7,213 nucleotides of DNA from Sulfurimonas sp. (lineage in GTDB: Bacteria; Campylobacterota; Campylobacteria; Campylobacterales; Sulfurimonadaceae): positions 1-7,213 of the forward strand of contig NVRL01000018.1 in assembly GCA_002732645.1 (NCBI GenBank), read 5' to 3'. Position numbers and translations under genes: made by a program. The notes beneath the pieces are model-generated. The model searched no databases. It saw only the letters and a list, made by a program, of their open reading frames with translations, and was not told where the DNA came from. Below, in pieces: positions 1 through 6,047 of this stretch; the first letter of the stretch is position 1; every line of letters starts with the position of its first letter.

Positions 1-1
1 T

Positions 2-841
2 ATAAAAGAAAAAAAATTTGATGTATTAATATCAGTAGATAAGATTATAGACATTAATTTAGATGTTTTAACTATAGCCTATAGAGAAGAAGAACATATA
101 AAACTAGTTGATGATATTGTCTTATTAAAACAGGTTATAGAGAATGATTTAATAGAGCCTTATATACAACCAATCTTTGATGCTAATAGTTCGAAAATTA
201 GCAAGTTTGAATGTTTAATGAGGTTAATACCTGAAAAAGATGGTAAAGCATTATCTGTTTATCCTTATTTAGAAGTTGCAAAAAAAACTAAACTCTATGA
301 AACCATGATGCAAATAATGATAGAAAAGTCTTTACAAAGCATTTGTGGTAAAGAAATTGAATTTAGTCTTAACTTATGTTATGAAGATATCTCGAACCCA
401 GTTTTTAGAGAATATATATATGAACGAATTGAAAATTGCTCGTTTGCTAAATACATTATATTTGAAATACTAGAAAGTGATTTCATTGAAGACTTCTCAA
501 TAGTTGAAGACTTTTCAAGTCATGTGCGTACATTAGGATGCAAAATAGCCATTGACGATTTTGGTAGTGGTTATTCAAGTATGGAGAATATTTTAAAACT
601 AAAACCAGAAATCATAAAAATTGATGGTTCACTGATTAAGAATATTGATGTATCTAACGAATCAAAAGCTATTGTAAAAAACATAATAAATATGGCAAAA
701 GATTTAAATGCAAAAACAGTAGCAGAATTTATTCACTCAAAAGAAGTTTATGAAGTAACAAAAAATTTAGGCATTGATTTTTTACAAGGTTTTTATTTAG
801 GAAAACCAGAAGAGTTTAATTTTTATTTTCCTACCAAGTAA
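2..841 (+). CDS. EAL-domain cyclic-di-GMP phosphodiesterase, 5'-truncated by window edge, probable N-terminal globin-type sensor
   Basis: The reading frame is open from base 2. The ATG at 218 is not the start, because EAL sequence begins upstream (IEPYIQPIFD, visible residues 51-60, then the E-C-L-M-R form of the EAL motif at 70-74). EAL proteins hydrolyse c-di-GMP to pGpG. The catalytic set is present in order: the motif-1 Glu, Asn of FSLNL, Glu of FEILE, both Asp of IDDFGSGYSS, Lys of IKIDGS, Glu of VAEF, Gln of LQGFYLGKP. The usual AEGVE reads AEFIH, so its second Glu is His. Visible residues 6-31 (ending LTIAYREEE) resemble the last helix of protoglobin-type sensor domains; this part is a moderate-confidence inference. 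No GGDEF lies between it and EAL. The gene is more AT-rich than its neighbours: 60-base rows I counted gave 15-30% GC, against 33-50% in metG. It converges on the next gene with an 11-base gap. Confidence 0.88.
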   Translation: MKEKKFDVLISVDKIIDINLDVLTIAYREEEHIKLVDDIVLLKQVIENDLIEPYIQPIFDANSSKISKFECLMRLIPEKDGKALSVYPYLEVAKKTKLYETMMQIMIEKSLQSICGKEIEFSLNLCYEDISNPVFREYIYERIENCSFAKYIIFEILESDFIEDFSIVEDFSSHVRTLGCKIAIDDFGSGYSSMENILKLKPEIIKIDGSLIKNIDVSNESKAIVKNIINMAKDLNAKTVAEFIHSKEVYEVTKNLGIDFLQGFYLGKPEEFNFYFPTK

Positions 842-852
842 CTATAGCTATA

Positions 853-1845
853 TTAAAATAGAGTCAACTGAGTATGATAAGGTATAGTCCTATTTAGAAT
901 CGACTTGTCAACTCCAACTATAAGCGCAAAGTGAAAGCTGTTTTCTTTTAGTATAGGCAGTATCTCTTTTTCATGTTTGTAGCTAAACACATTTTCATTT
1001 TTAGGTTGCTTAACACAAGAGGGAACGATGCAGATTATCTTTGCCCAAGATGCGCGAGAGTGCAGAAATGTTATTTCACTGTCTACAAGGCTTGTGTTTT
1101 TCTCAAATATAAGTACTTTATCACTAGTTCCAAACTCTTTTATTTCAAAGTTTTTGTTTGTGAAAACTGCTTCAAAATGCTCTATAGGAGTAAACTTTCT
1201 AAGTCTGAAGTCTATTTTTAGACTTTTAAACAGATGCAGTAGCTCTGCAAGATATGGTATGAAAAATGGAGAGATAAGCTGTCTCTCATAAAAGATATTG
1301 TCATATATAAAAGATGTCTCAAAAAGAGTCTGCTCCATAATTTCTATGGGTTCTATGGCTATCTTTGAAAGAGTCTTTACATTTGTAAACATATCTTTAG
1401 AGTTTAGAGTAGGGCAGAAAAGTATTATAGTTCTATCTTCAACTTCCCAAAGAGACTTAAAAACAGCTCTTATGTCTCCATGAATAACTATAAAGCTTGT
1501 TTGGGTGATAACTTGAAGGGCAAGTTTTAAAATAATCTCATTACATTCATAAGCTACTACTTCTTTTTCTATCATCTTGAAACGAAGAAGTCGTTTTACA
1601 GCTTCATCAATATCTTCAACTTTTATCCAAGCGATTTCTTCATCGCTTACTTGAACGAGTTTATCAAAAACTATTCCATATGCACCGTTTGAGACTGCAA
1701 GGTCAATATCTTCTTCATCATAAGCGAAAAATACATCACCTCTTTTTACTCTATGAGCCTCAAAGACAGTATTTTCAAAACTGTTTACACAGGGCTCATT
1801 TTCGAGCTTTCCATGTGTAAGTGCAAGGAAGTTTTCAAGTCTCAT
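853..1845 (-). CDS. Mur ligase-like protein without an ATP P-loop (probable non-enzymatic homologue), function unknown
   Basis: This protein has 330 residues. Residues 28-60 (VKRGDVFFAY, then DLAVSNGAYGIVF) resemble the N-terminal UDP-binding domain of MurE/MurF ligases (pattern DSR..kpGdlFvA...A...GA..vv). The glycine-rich loop usual between the two halves is missing. Where the Mur central domain should carry GTNGKTT there is only FIVIHGDIRAVFKSLW (about 118-133), so ATP-dependent ligase activity is unlikely. Residues 183-230 loosely recall the Mur segment with the conserved His/Asn and the following helix. The protein ends in QLTLF (326-330), matching the bacterial beta-clamp-binding consensus QL(S/D)LF. 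The start ATG overlaps the metG stop as ATGA. No Shine-Dalgarno sequence precedes it, so translation is probably coupled to metG. I recall an uncharacterised gene (Cj0837c) at this position in Campylobacter jejuni. The family assignment is an inference from motifs. Confidence 0.82.
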   Translation of the reverse strand: MRLENFLALTHGKLENEPCVNSFENTVFEAHRVKRGDVFFAYDEEDIDLAVSNGAYGIVFDKLVQVSDEEIAWIKVEDIDEAVKRLLRFKMIEKEVVAYECNEIILKLALQVITQTSFIVIHGDIRAVFKSLWEVEDRTIILFCPTLNSKDMFTNVKTLSKIAIEPIEIMEQTLFETSFIYDNIFYERQLISPFFIPYLAELLHLFKSLKIDFRLRKFTPIEHFEAVFTNKNFEIKEFGTSDKVLIFEKNTSLVDSEITFLHSRASWAKIICIVPSCVKQPKNENVFSYKHEKEILPILKENSFHFALIVGVDKSILNRTIPYHTQLTLF

Positions 1846-3791
1846 CCAATAGGTGTACCGGCTTTTTTAGGTTTTTCAGGTCTTACTAAACATAGACCAT
1901 CTTCATCCTTAGCAGCAAGTAGCATTCCCTCAGACATCATTCCCATAAGCTTTGCAGGTTTTAGGTTGGCTACAACACATACTTGAGTGTTTATCAGTGA
2001 CTCAGCAGAGTAGAACTCTTTGATTCCTGCTACTACTTGTCTGTTTTTGCCTTCACCAATATCAACCTGCAATTTTAGAAGTCTTTTACTCTTAGGAACT
2101 TCCTCAGCTTCTACAACAATACCAATTTTTAGTGATGTTTCAAAGAACTGACCTATTTCTATAAGGTTGTCTTCTTCTTTTTTAGCTTCTTTATCAGCAA
2201 TGAGGTCTTCTTTCATCTTATCATTTGGCTTATCATCAGGCATAGCTTTTGGAGCTTCTTCCATTAAAGGCTCTTCAACACGAGGGAAAAGAGGTGGAAC
2301 CTTTTTGATATTAAATAATTTTAATAATTTTTTATCTATAACTAGCTCGTTGTAGCTGTTGTTATCTATAGTAAAGTTAAGTGCATCTGCAATAGTAGCA
2401 GTTGTCTTAGGCATAACAGGACTTAGCATGATAGATGCTTTAGCTAAGATATTTGCAACAAGTGCGACCGTAGCAAGAGCTTCATCTTTTTTGTCCTCTT
2501 TCATTTTAACCCATGGAGCATGTTCTTCAATAGCTTTGTTTCCAATAGCAAACAGTTTCCAAAGCTCTTCTAAGTATCTATGAGTTTGCATGTTCTCCAT
2601 AAAACCATCAAGGTTTCCAAGAGCTTCGTTCATAGCATCTAGCTCTTTAGTGTGATATTTTTCTACGTCTTTGCTGTCTATCTCAAAGTCAGAGTATTTT
2701 CCACTCATACCGATGATACGGTTAAGAAGGTTACCAAGATCATTACTAAGTTCAGAGTTGATTCTGTCTATGAATGCACGTTGTGAGAAGTCACCATCTT
2801 GACCGAAAGGAACTTCTCTAAGCATGAAGTATCTAAGGTTCTCAACACCATAAAGGTCTGAAACCTCTTTAGGAGATACAACATTGCCTTTTGACTTACT
2901 CATCTTCTCACCGTCTCTAGTCCACCATCCGTGTGCACCGATGTGCTTTGGAAGAGGCAGATCAAGACTCATAAGAAATGCTGGCCAGTAGATAGCGTGA
3001 AAACGAAGGATATCTTTACCTACAAAGTGCGTAGATGCAGGCCAGAAGTCCATGTTTGCATTGTCTTTACCATAACCTAGAGCTGTAATATAGTTCATAA
3101 GAGCATCTAACCAAACATACATAACGTGCTTGTCATCATTCATAGACTCAGGAAGCTTAACACCCCAAGTAAAAGATGTACGAGTAACAGAAAGATCTCT
3201 AAGACCACCTTTTACAAAGTTTTTAACTTCATTAGCACGAGAACGAGGAAGGATAAAGTCAGGGTTGTCTTCATAGTGTTTAAGAAGAGCATCTTCATAT
3301 TTTGAAAGTCTAAAAAAGTAACTTTCCTCTTTTACTATACTTGTTGTTCTACCACAATCAGGGCAGAATTCACCGTCTACTAGCTGTGTCTCAGGGAAAA
3401 AAGTCTCACAGCTTACACAGTAGTGACCTTCGTAAAAGTCTTTATAGATATCGCCCTTAGCGTACATAACTTCAAAAGCTTTTTGAACACCCAGCTTATG
3501 GTCTGCATCTGTAGTTCTGATGAACTTATCATATCCAATATCAAACTCATCCCATAGGTTTTTAAATGAAGCGCTGATCTCATCTGCAAACTCCTGAGTA
3601 GGTTTTCCATGTTTCTGTGCTGATTCTTCTATCTTTTGCCCATGCTCATCAGTACCCGTTAAAAAGTATGTATCGTTACCTTTTAGCTTTTCGTATCTAG
3701 CCATAGTATCAGCAATAAAAGTTGTATATGCGTGCCCAATATGTGCTTCGCCGTTCACGTAATAGATAGGTGTTGTTATATATTTACTCAT
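1842..3791 (-). CDS. metG: Methionine--tRNA ligase (MetRS) with C-terminal tRNA-binding domain
   Basis: This enzyme charges tRNA-Met with methionine in the cytoplasm. It is a class I synthetase with HIGH-type motif HIGH at residues 17-20 and KMSKS at 296-300. A single zinc knuckle is seen as CVSC (125-128) and CPDC (143-146), which marks the four-cysteine form of the connective peptide. An anticodon-binding helical domain covers roughly 335-495. A charged Glu/Lys/Asp/Pro-rich linker (about 505-543) leads to a Trbp111/EMAP-like OB-fold domain (about 544-640, beginning IEIGQF and including VAGIKEFY and ANLKPAKLMGMMSEGM) that helps tRNA binding and dimerisation. The length of 649 is normal for this form. 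The start ATG is preceded, 9 bases away, by AAGGGA (bases 3800-3805). The stop overlaps the next gene by 4 bases. The 113-base leader upstream holds the hairpin cluster. Confidence 0.98.
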   Translation of the reverse strand: MSKYITTPIYYVNGEAHIGHAYTTFIADTMARYEKLKGNDTYFLTGTDEHGQKIEESAQKHGKPTQEFADEISASFKNLWDEFDIGYDKFIRTTDADHKLGVQKAFEVMYAKGDIYKDFYEGHYCVSCETFFPETQLVDGEFCPDCGRTTSIVKEESYFFRLSKYEDALLKHYEDNPDFILPRSRANEVKNFVKGGLRDLSVTRTSFTWGVKLPESMNDDKHVMYVWLDALMNYITALGYGKDNANMDFWPASTHFVGKDILRFHAIYWPAFLMSLDLPLPKHIGAHGWWTRDGEKMSKSKGNVVSPKEVSDLYGVENLRYFMLREVPFGQDGDFSQRAFIDRINSELSNDLGNLLNRIIGMSGKYSDFEIDSKDVEKYHTKELDAMNEALGNLDGFMENMQTHRYLEELWKLFAIGNKAIEEHAPWVKMKEDKKDEALATVALVANILAKASIMLSPVMPKTTATIADALNFTIDNNSYNELVIDKKLLKLFNIKKVPPLFPRVEEPLMEEAPKAMPDDKPNDKMKEDLIADKEAKKEEDNLIEIGQFFETSLKIGIVVEAEEVPKSKRLLKLQVDIGEGKNRQVVAGIKEFYSAESLINTQVCVVANLKPAKLMGMMSEGMLLAAKDEDGLCLVRPEKPKKAGTPIG

Positions 3792-3799
3792 TAATTATT

Positions 3800-3805
3800 T
3801 CCCTT
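3800..3805 (-). promoter_or_regulatory. Ribosome binding site of metG
   Basis: Read on the minus strand, AAGGGA lies 9 bases before the metG ATG and confirms that start. A TATATT sequence (minus strand, about 3810-3815) just upstream could act as a -10 box. It would leave a leader of only about 15 bases, so a separate metG promoter is possible but weakly supported. Confidence 0.55.
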
Positions 3806-3816
3806 TTTTAAATATA

Positions 3817-3890
3817 AGAGCGACAAGTCGCGTGAGCTCTCTGCTGAAGAGAACCCAGTGTTAACGCAGGGTAAGTGGCTTTGCCGCTTA
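3817..3890. other. Intergenic cluster of consecutive hairpins upstream of metG (candidate repeat element or structured RNA)
   Basis: Four inverted repeats sit almost end to end. GCGAC-AA-GTCGC spans 3820-3831, inside a longer AGAGC/GCTCT pairing (3817-3821 with 3836-3840). TCTCT-GCTGA-AGAGA spans 3838-3852. ACCC-A-GTG, loop TTAA, CGC-A-GGGT spans 3853-3872. TAAGTGGC, loop TTT, GCCGCTTA spans 3872-3890. The third and fourth each contain a G-T pair that is an allowed wobble in plus-strand RNA but an A-C mismatch in minus-strand RNA, so both fold better on the strand opposite to the flanking genes. The stretch is richer in GC than most of the window (29 of 60 bases in 3841-3900). No run of T follows a stem on the minus strand, so it is not a standard terminator. 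A dispersed palindromic repeat (REP/MITE-like) is my leading guess; a small RNA or a processing site is the alternative. Confidence 0.5.
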
Positions 3891-3904
3891 TGCGTTTAAA
3901 ATAA

Positions 3905-4111
3905 CTAGAACTCAAATCCGCCTGTCTCACCTTTGGACATGCTATTGTATACTGACTTTACATAATCAAGTCTAAGCTCACAAGCTATATAGTATTCGCA
4001 GATGCTACAAGATGCTAAGTTCTTCTCTTTTTGACAAGCCTGTACTTTAACTATCATCTCATCAAGATGAAGTTCAAACTTGTCTTTTTCTTGACTATGC
4101 GTTGGCTGCAT
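3905..4111 (-). CDS. Small four-cysteine protein of unknown function (possible metal-binding)
   Basis: This is a 68-residue protein that I cannot assign to a named family. Cysteines at 26, 35, 38 and 44 give the pattern C-x8-C-x2-C-x5-C, which could hold zinc or an iron-sulphur cluster. The N-terminal third is acidic and helical-looking, and the C-terminus is GGFEF. There is no signal peptide or membrane segment, so it is probably cytoplasmic. Its ATG lies inside the last codons of fbp (17-base overlap, different frame), preceded by a weak AGAAG 3 bases away. Starting at Met19 would keep every cysteine, but no ribosome binding site precedes it. Its position between fbp and metG agrees with a small hypothetical gene (Cj0839c, from memory) in Campylobacter jejuni, which supports it being real. 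Confidence 0.78.
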   Translation of the reverse strand: MQPTHSQEKDKFELHLDEMIVKVQACQKEKNLASCSICEYYIACELRLDYVKSVYNSMSKGETGGFEF

Positions 4112-4937
4112 AAACTTCTTTTACTCTCGCTATTTCATATTTGGATCCAAAGAAACATGGTGCAGTATCGTGAATATGTGTGTGACCAAGTTCCATTAGG
4201 TCAACTTTACCGTCAATTGCTTCACCACCTGCAACTTTATAAACAAATGCGAAAGGAAATACTTCAAACAGTTTACGAAGTTTTCCATCAGGTCTGTCGC
4301 TTGTAGCAGGGTATGAAAATAGTCCTCCACCTTTTAGAAGAATCTGATGCAAATCAGGAACCATTCCACCTGAATATCTAAGACGGTAACCCTCTTTAAA
4401 GAAGCTATCTACCATCTCTTTGTGGTATGGAAGCCAGTTTTGCTGAGTTCCTCCAGGAGCATTTAGATTACCCTTTTCTTTTAGACGAATCTCTTTAACA
4501 AACTCGAAATTTTCACCTTGAAGCAGGTGAAGTTTAGCTTTGTTGTGAGCAAATACCATCTCAACACGAGGACCGAAAACAACATAACAGGCTGCGACCA
4601 TTTTGTCTGCACCAAATGCATTTTCATAGATGCCAAAGATAGAACCAACACTTAGGTTTACATCTACTAAAGATGAACCGTCAAGTGGATCATAAGCTAT
4701 GAAATACTTTCCATTTTCATTTAAAAGCATCTCTTTCTCTTTTTCTTCGCTCGCAATAGTATGGATAGAAGCTACTTTTGAGAATTCCTCTTCAATAATC
4801 ATATCGCACTGAATGTCTAGTTGAAGTTGAGTCTCACCAGAGCTGTTAGCTTGTTGTGAGTAGCCTATATCTTTAACATCTATAGCTATTTTGATTCTTT
4901 TTGCCGTACGCTGTATAGCGTCAAATATATCAGTCAT
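4095..4937 (-). CDS. fbp: Class I fructose-1,6-bisphosphatase, short form
   Basis: This enzyme hydrolyses fructose 1,6-bisphosphate to fructose 6-phosphate, the committed step of gluconeogenesis, in the cytosol. Active-site residues line up with the class I family: Asp41 (LQLD), Glu64/Glu65 (ASEEKE), Asp83 and Asp86 (DPLDGSS), Asn159, Arg187/Tyr188 ([11 protein letters not shown]), Tyr209 (FSYPA), Lys219 and Glu225 (GKLRKLFE). Two family-typical positions differ: DPLDGSS is followed by Leu rather than Asn, and the usual GSMVAD reads GGMVPD. At 280 residues it is shorter than the usual 320-340. The protein begins at the helix that follows the N-terminal AMP-binding segment (TGELT region) of the E. 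coli and mammalian enzymes, so classical AMP inhibition may be absent. The start is supported by AAGGAAG at 4947-4953, 9 bases upstream. It starts 4 bases after the mobB stop. Confidence 0.97.
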   Translation of the reverse strand: MTDIFDAIQRTAKRIKIAIDVKDIGYSQQANSSGETQLQLDIQCDMIIEEEFSKVASIHTIASEEKEKEMLLNENGKYFIAYDPLDGSSLVDVNLSVGSIFGIYENAFGADKMVAACYVVFGPRVEMVFAHNKAKLHLLQGENFEFVKEIRLKEKGNLNAPGGTQQNWLPYHKEMVDSFFKEGYRLRYSGGMVPDLHQILLKGGGLFSYPATSDRPDGKLRKLFEVFPFAFVYKVAGGEAIDGKVDLMELGHTHIHDTAPCFFGSKYEIARVKEVYAANA

Positions 4938-4941
4938 TTAT

Positions 4942-5445
4942 TTATACTTCCTTCGCATTTTTAAGTATCCAAGATATTACATCTTCGCAGTTATTTAAGT
5001 CTAATATATCAACATCAGCAGGTATTTCGTAGTCTTTCGTGTTGATACTATCATCAATTGCCAAAGCATTCATATATGGAAAGTAGTCCCTGTCTAGTCT
5101 CTCTCTAAATATACTTATACGTGGCAGTGGTAGATTTTTCAGACCCTCGACAAGTAGAATATCGAAATCATCAAAAAGTCTAATCATCTCATCTAAATCT
5201 TTGTTTTGTTTTGAGAAGTAAGTAGTTCTTTTAGGAGAGGTTACAATAACCTCTGCTCCAGTGTCTGAAAACTTGTAACTATCTTTACCTACAACATCAA
5301 AACGAGCCTTATCACTTGGATCGTGCTTAATTATTGCTACTCTTTTTCCACGTTCATGTATTAGTTTTCTGGCTACCTTTAGTATAAGAGTAGTCTTCCC
5401 ACTGTTAGATGGACCGGTAAATGCAACTGCTAATCTTTTATTCAC
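4942..5445 (-). CDS. mobB: Molybdopterin-guanine dinucleotide biosynthesis protein B, P-loop GTPase
   Basis: MobB is a GTP-binding accessory protein that supports attachment of GMP to molybdopterin by MobA, giving the MGD cofactor of enzymes such as periplasmic nitrate reductase and formate dehydrogenase. Visible motifs are Walker A GPSNSGKT (11-18), the family signature IIKHDPS (38-44), GKDSYKFSDTGAE (53-65) and the Walker B-like LLVEGLK (97-103). The length of 167 is typical. The start codon is GTG at 5445-5443. An in-frame TAA lies six codons upstream and no ATG intervenes, so this is the only sensible start near the family's N-terminus. Its ribosome binding site is weak. It is the first gene of the minus-strand run and has a TATAAT box about 40 bases upstream. 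No mobA or other molybdenum gene is in the window. Confidence 0.96.
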   Translation of the reverse strand: MNKRLAVAFTGPSNSGKTTLILKVARKLIHERGKRVAIIKHDPSDKARFDVVGKDSYKFSDTGAEVIVTSPKRTTYFSKQNKDLDEMIRLFDDFDILLVEGLKNLPLPRISIFRERLDRDYFPYMNALAIDDSINTKDYEIPADVDILDLNNCEDVISWILKNAKEV

Positions 5446-5483
5446 TTTAAGTCTTTGTATTTATTTGTTTAAAAATTTAAGTG

Positions 5484-5489
5484 ATTATA
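5484..5489 (-). promoter_or_regulatory. Putative -10 box for the mobB-fbp-metG gene run
   Basis: A perfect TATAAT is read on the minus strand, 38 bases before the mobB GTG. There is no recognisable TTGACA at -35, which is usual for sigma-70 promoters of Campylobacterota. The expected leader is roughly 30 bases. An 11-base palindrome (AAAGA-G-TCTTT, 5492-5502) lies directly upstream in the spacer and could be an operator, though short AT palindromes are common in such DNA. Confidence 0.5.
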
Positions 5490-5521
5490 CAAAAGAGTCT
5501 TTAAAAGCTTGTTTAATAAGA

Positions 5522-5527
5522 TATAAT
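5522..5527 (+). promoter_or_regulatory. Putative -10 box for the lipoprotein gene
   Basis: A perfect TATAAT (in AAGATATAATTC) lies 25 bases before the ATG of the lipoprotein gene, and AGGAA (5543-5547) follows as the ribosome binding site, 5 bases before the ATG. The -35 region is AT-rich without a clear TTGACA. Together with the minus-strand TATAAT at 5484-5489, it makes 5446-5552 a divergent promoter region. Confidence 0.5.
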
Positions 5528-5552
5528 TCTTTCACAAATTATAGGAATAATT

Positions 5553-6047
5553 ATGAGATATCTATTAACAATTTTAACATTTTCGCTACTATTTATGGGA
5601 TGTGCAGACAAAAATGCTTTTAGCAAGTTTAATATGCAACCAGATCAAGAACTAAGTGCAGCGAGCTTACAGGGAACTAAGATAAAAATGGGTGAAAATG
5701 TAGAAGGAATCTTCTCCGCTATCTATCTTAATAAAGTCTATCCAAATGTATATACAGTTAATGAATATTTTTATGTTTATCTCTATTTAAAAGATAAAAA
5801 AGAGATGCATGACTCAAACACTCTTAATGATATAAAACTAACTTTAAAACTAAATGGCAAGATACCCCTAAAGATAAAAAAACTAGATTCTAAAAATCAG
5901 TTTTCTCATCTAGCATCTGTGAGCAGTGAGTGGAGAAGATACTATCTTATAGCTTTTGAGAGAGAAGAAAAGAGCGAGATTAACCTTGTACTCGAAACCG
6001 ATCAGTCTTCTTCGGATGCATTAACGTATCAAAAAGACGAAGAATAG
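5553..6047 (+). CDS. Small putative lipoprotein, function unknown
   Basis: This is a 164-residue protein with a lipoprotein signal: Met-Arg, a hydrophobic stretch (residues 4-15) and the lipobox-like FMGC with Cys17 as the lipidated residue. Phe at -3 departs from the usual Leu, but Gly at -1 and the small residue at +2 fit. The residue after Cys-Ala is Asp; +2 itself is Ala, so outer-membrane sorting is the default expectation. The mature part is mostly beta-like, with alternating hydrophobic residues (for example YFYVYLYLKD near 72-81 and LKLTLKL-type segments), then an acidic C-terminus. I recognise no domain. A lipoprotein gene (Cj0842, from memory) sits at the same place in Campylobacter jejuni. 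Its last 68 bases overlap the 3' end of the opposing transglycosylase gene, so no separate terminator fits between them. Confidence 0.85.
   Translation: MRYLLTILTFSLLFMGCADKNAFSKFNMQPDQELSAASLQGTKIKMGENVEGIFSAIYLNKVYPNVYTVNEYFYVYLYLKDKKEMHDSNTLNDIKLTLKLNGKIPLKIKKLDSKNQFSHLASVSSEWRRYYLIAFEREEKSEINLVLETDQSSSDALTYQKDEE

Noticed and set aside
218..220. ATG at 218 as the start of the EAL gene
   Set aside because: The EAL domain's first motif and a further open frame lie upstream, so this Met is internal.
843..852. Perfect 10-base palindrome TATAGCTATA between the EAL gene and the Mur-like gene
   Set aside because: It is nearly all A/T, has no loop and no T tract, so it would make a poor terminator; a chance match in AT-rich DNA is likely.
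973..1483. Several plus-strand open frames of 61-87 codons opposite the Mur-like gene
   Set aside because: They are antisense frames within a supported gene, with no ribosome binding site or recognisable protein features.
3817..3890. tRNA or T-box riboswitch upstream of metG
   Set aside because: The hairpins do not form a cloverleaf, there is no CCA end or T-box sequence, and T-boxes are not expected in this group.
4031..4306. 91-codon plus-strand open frame across the end of fbp
   Set aside because: It lies antisense to fbp and the Cys mini-protein, both well supported, and its translation shows no family features.
6008..6044. Inverted repeat TTCTTCG / CGAAGAA at the end of the lipoprotein gene
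   Set aside because: The arms are 7 bases with a 23-base loop and no T run follows, so I do not call it a terminator.
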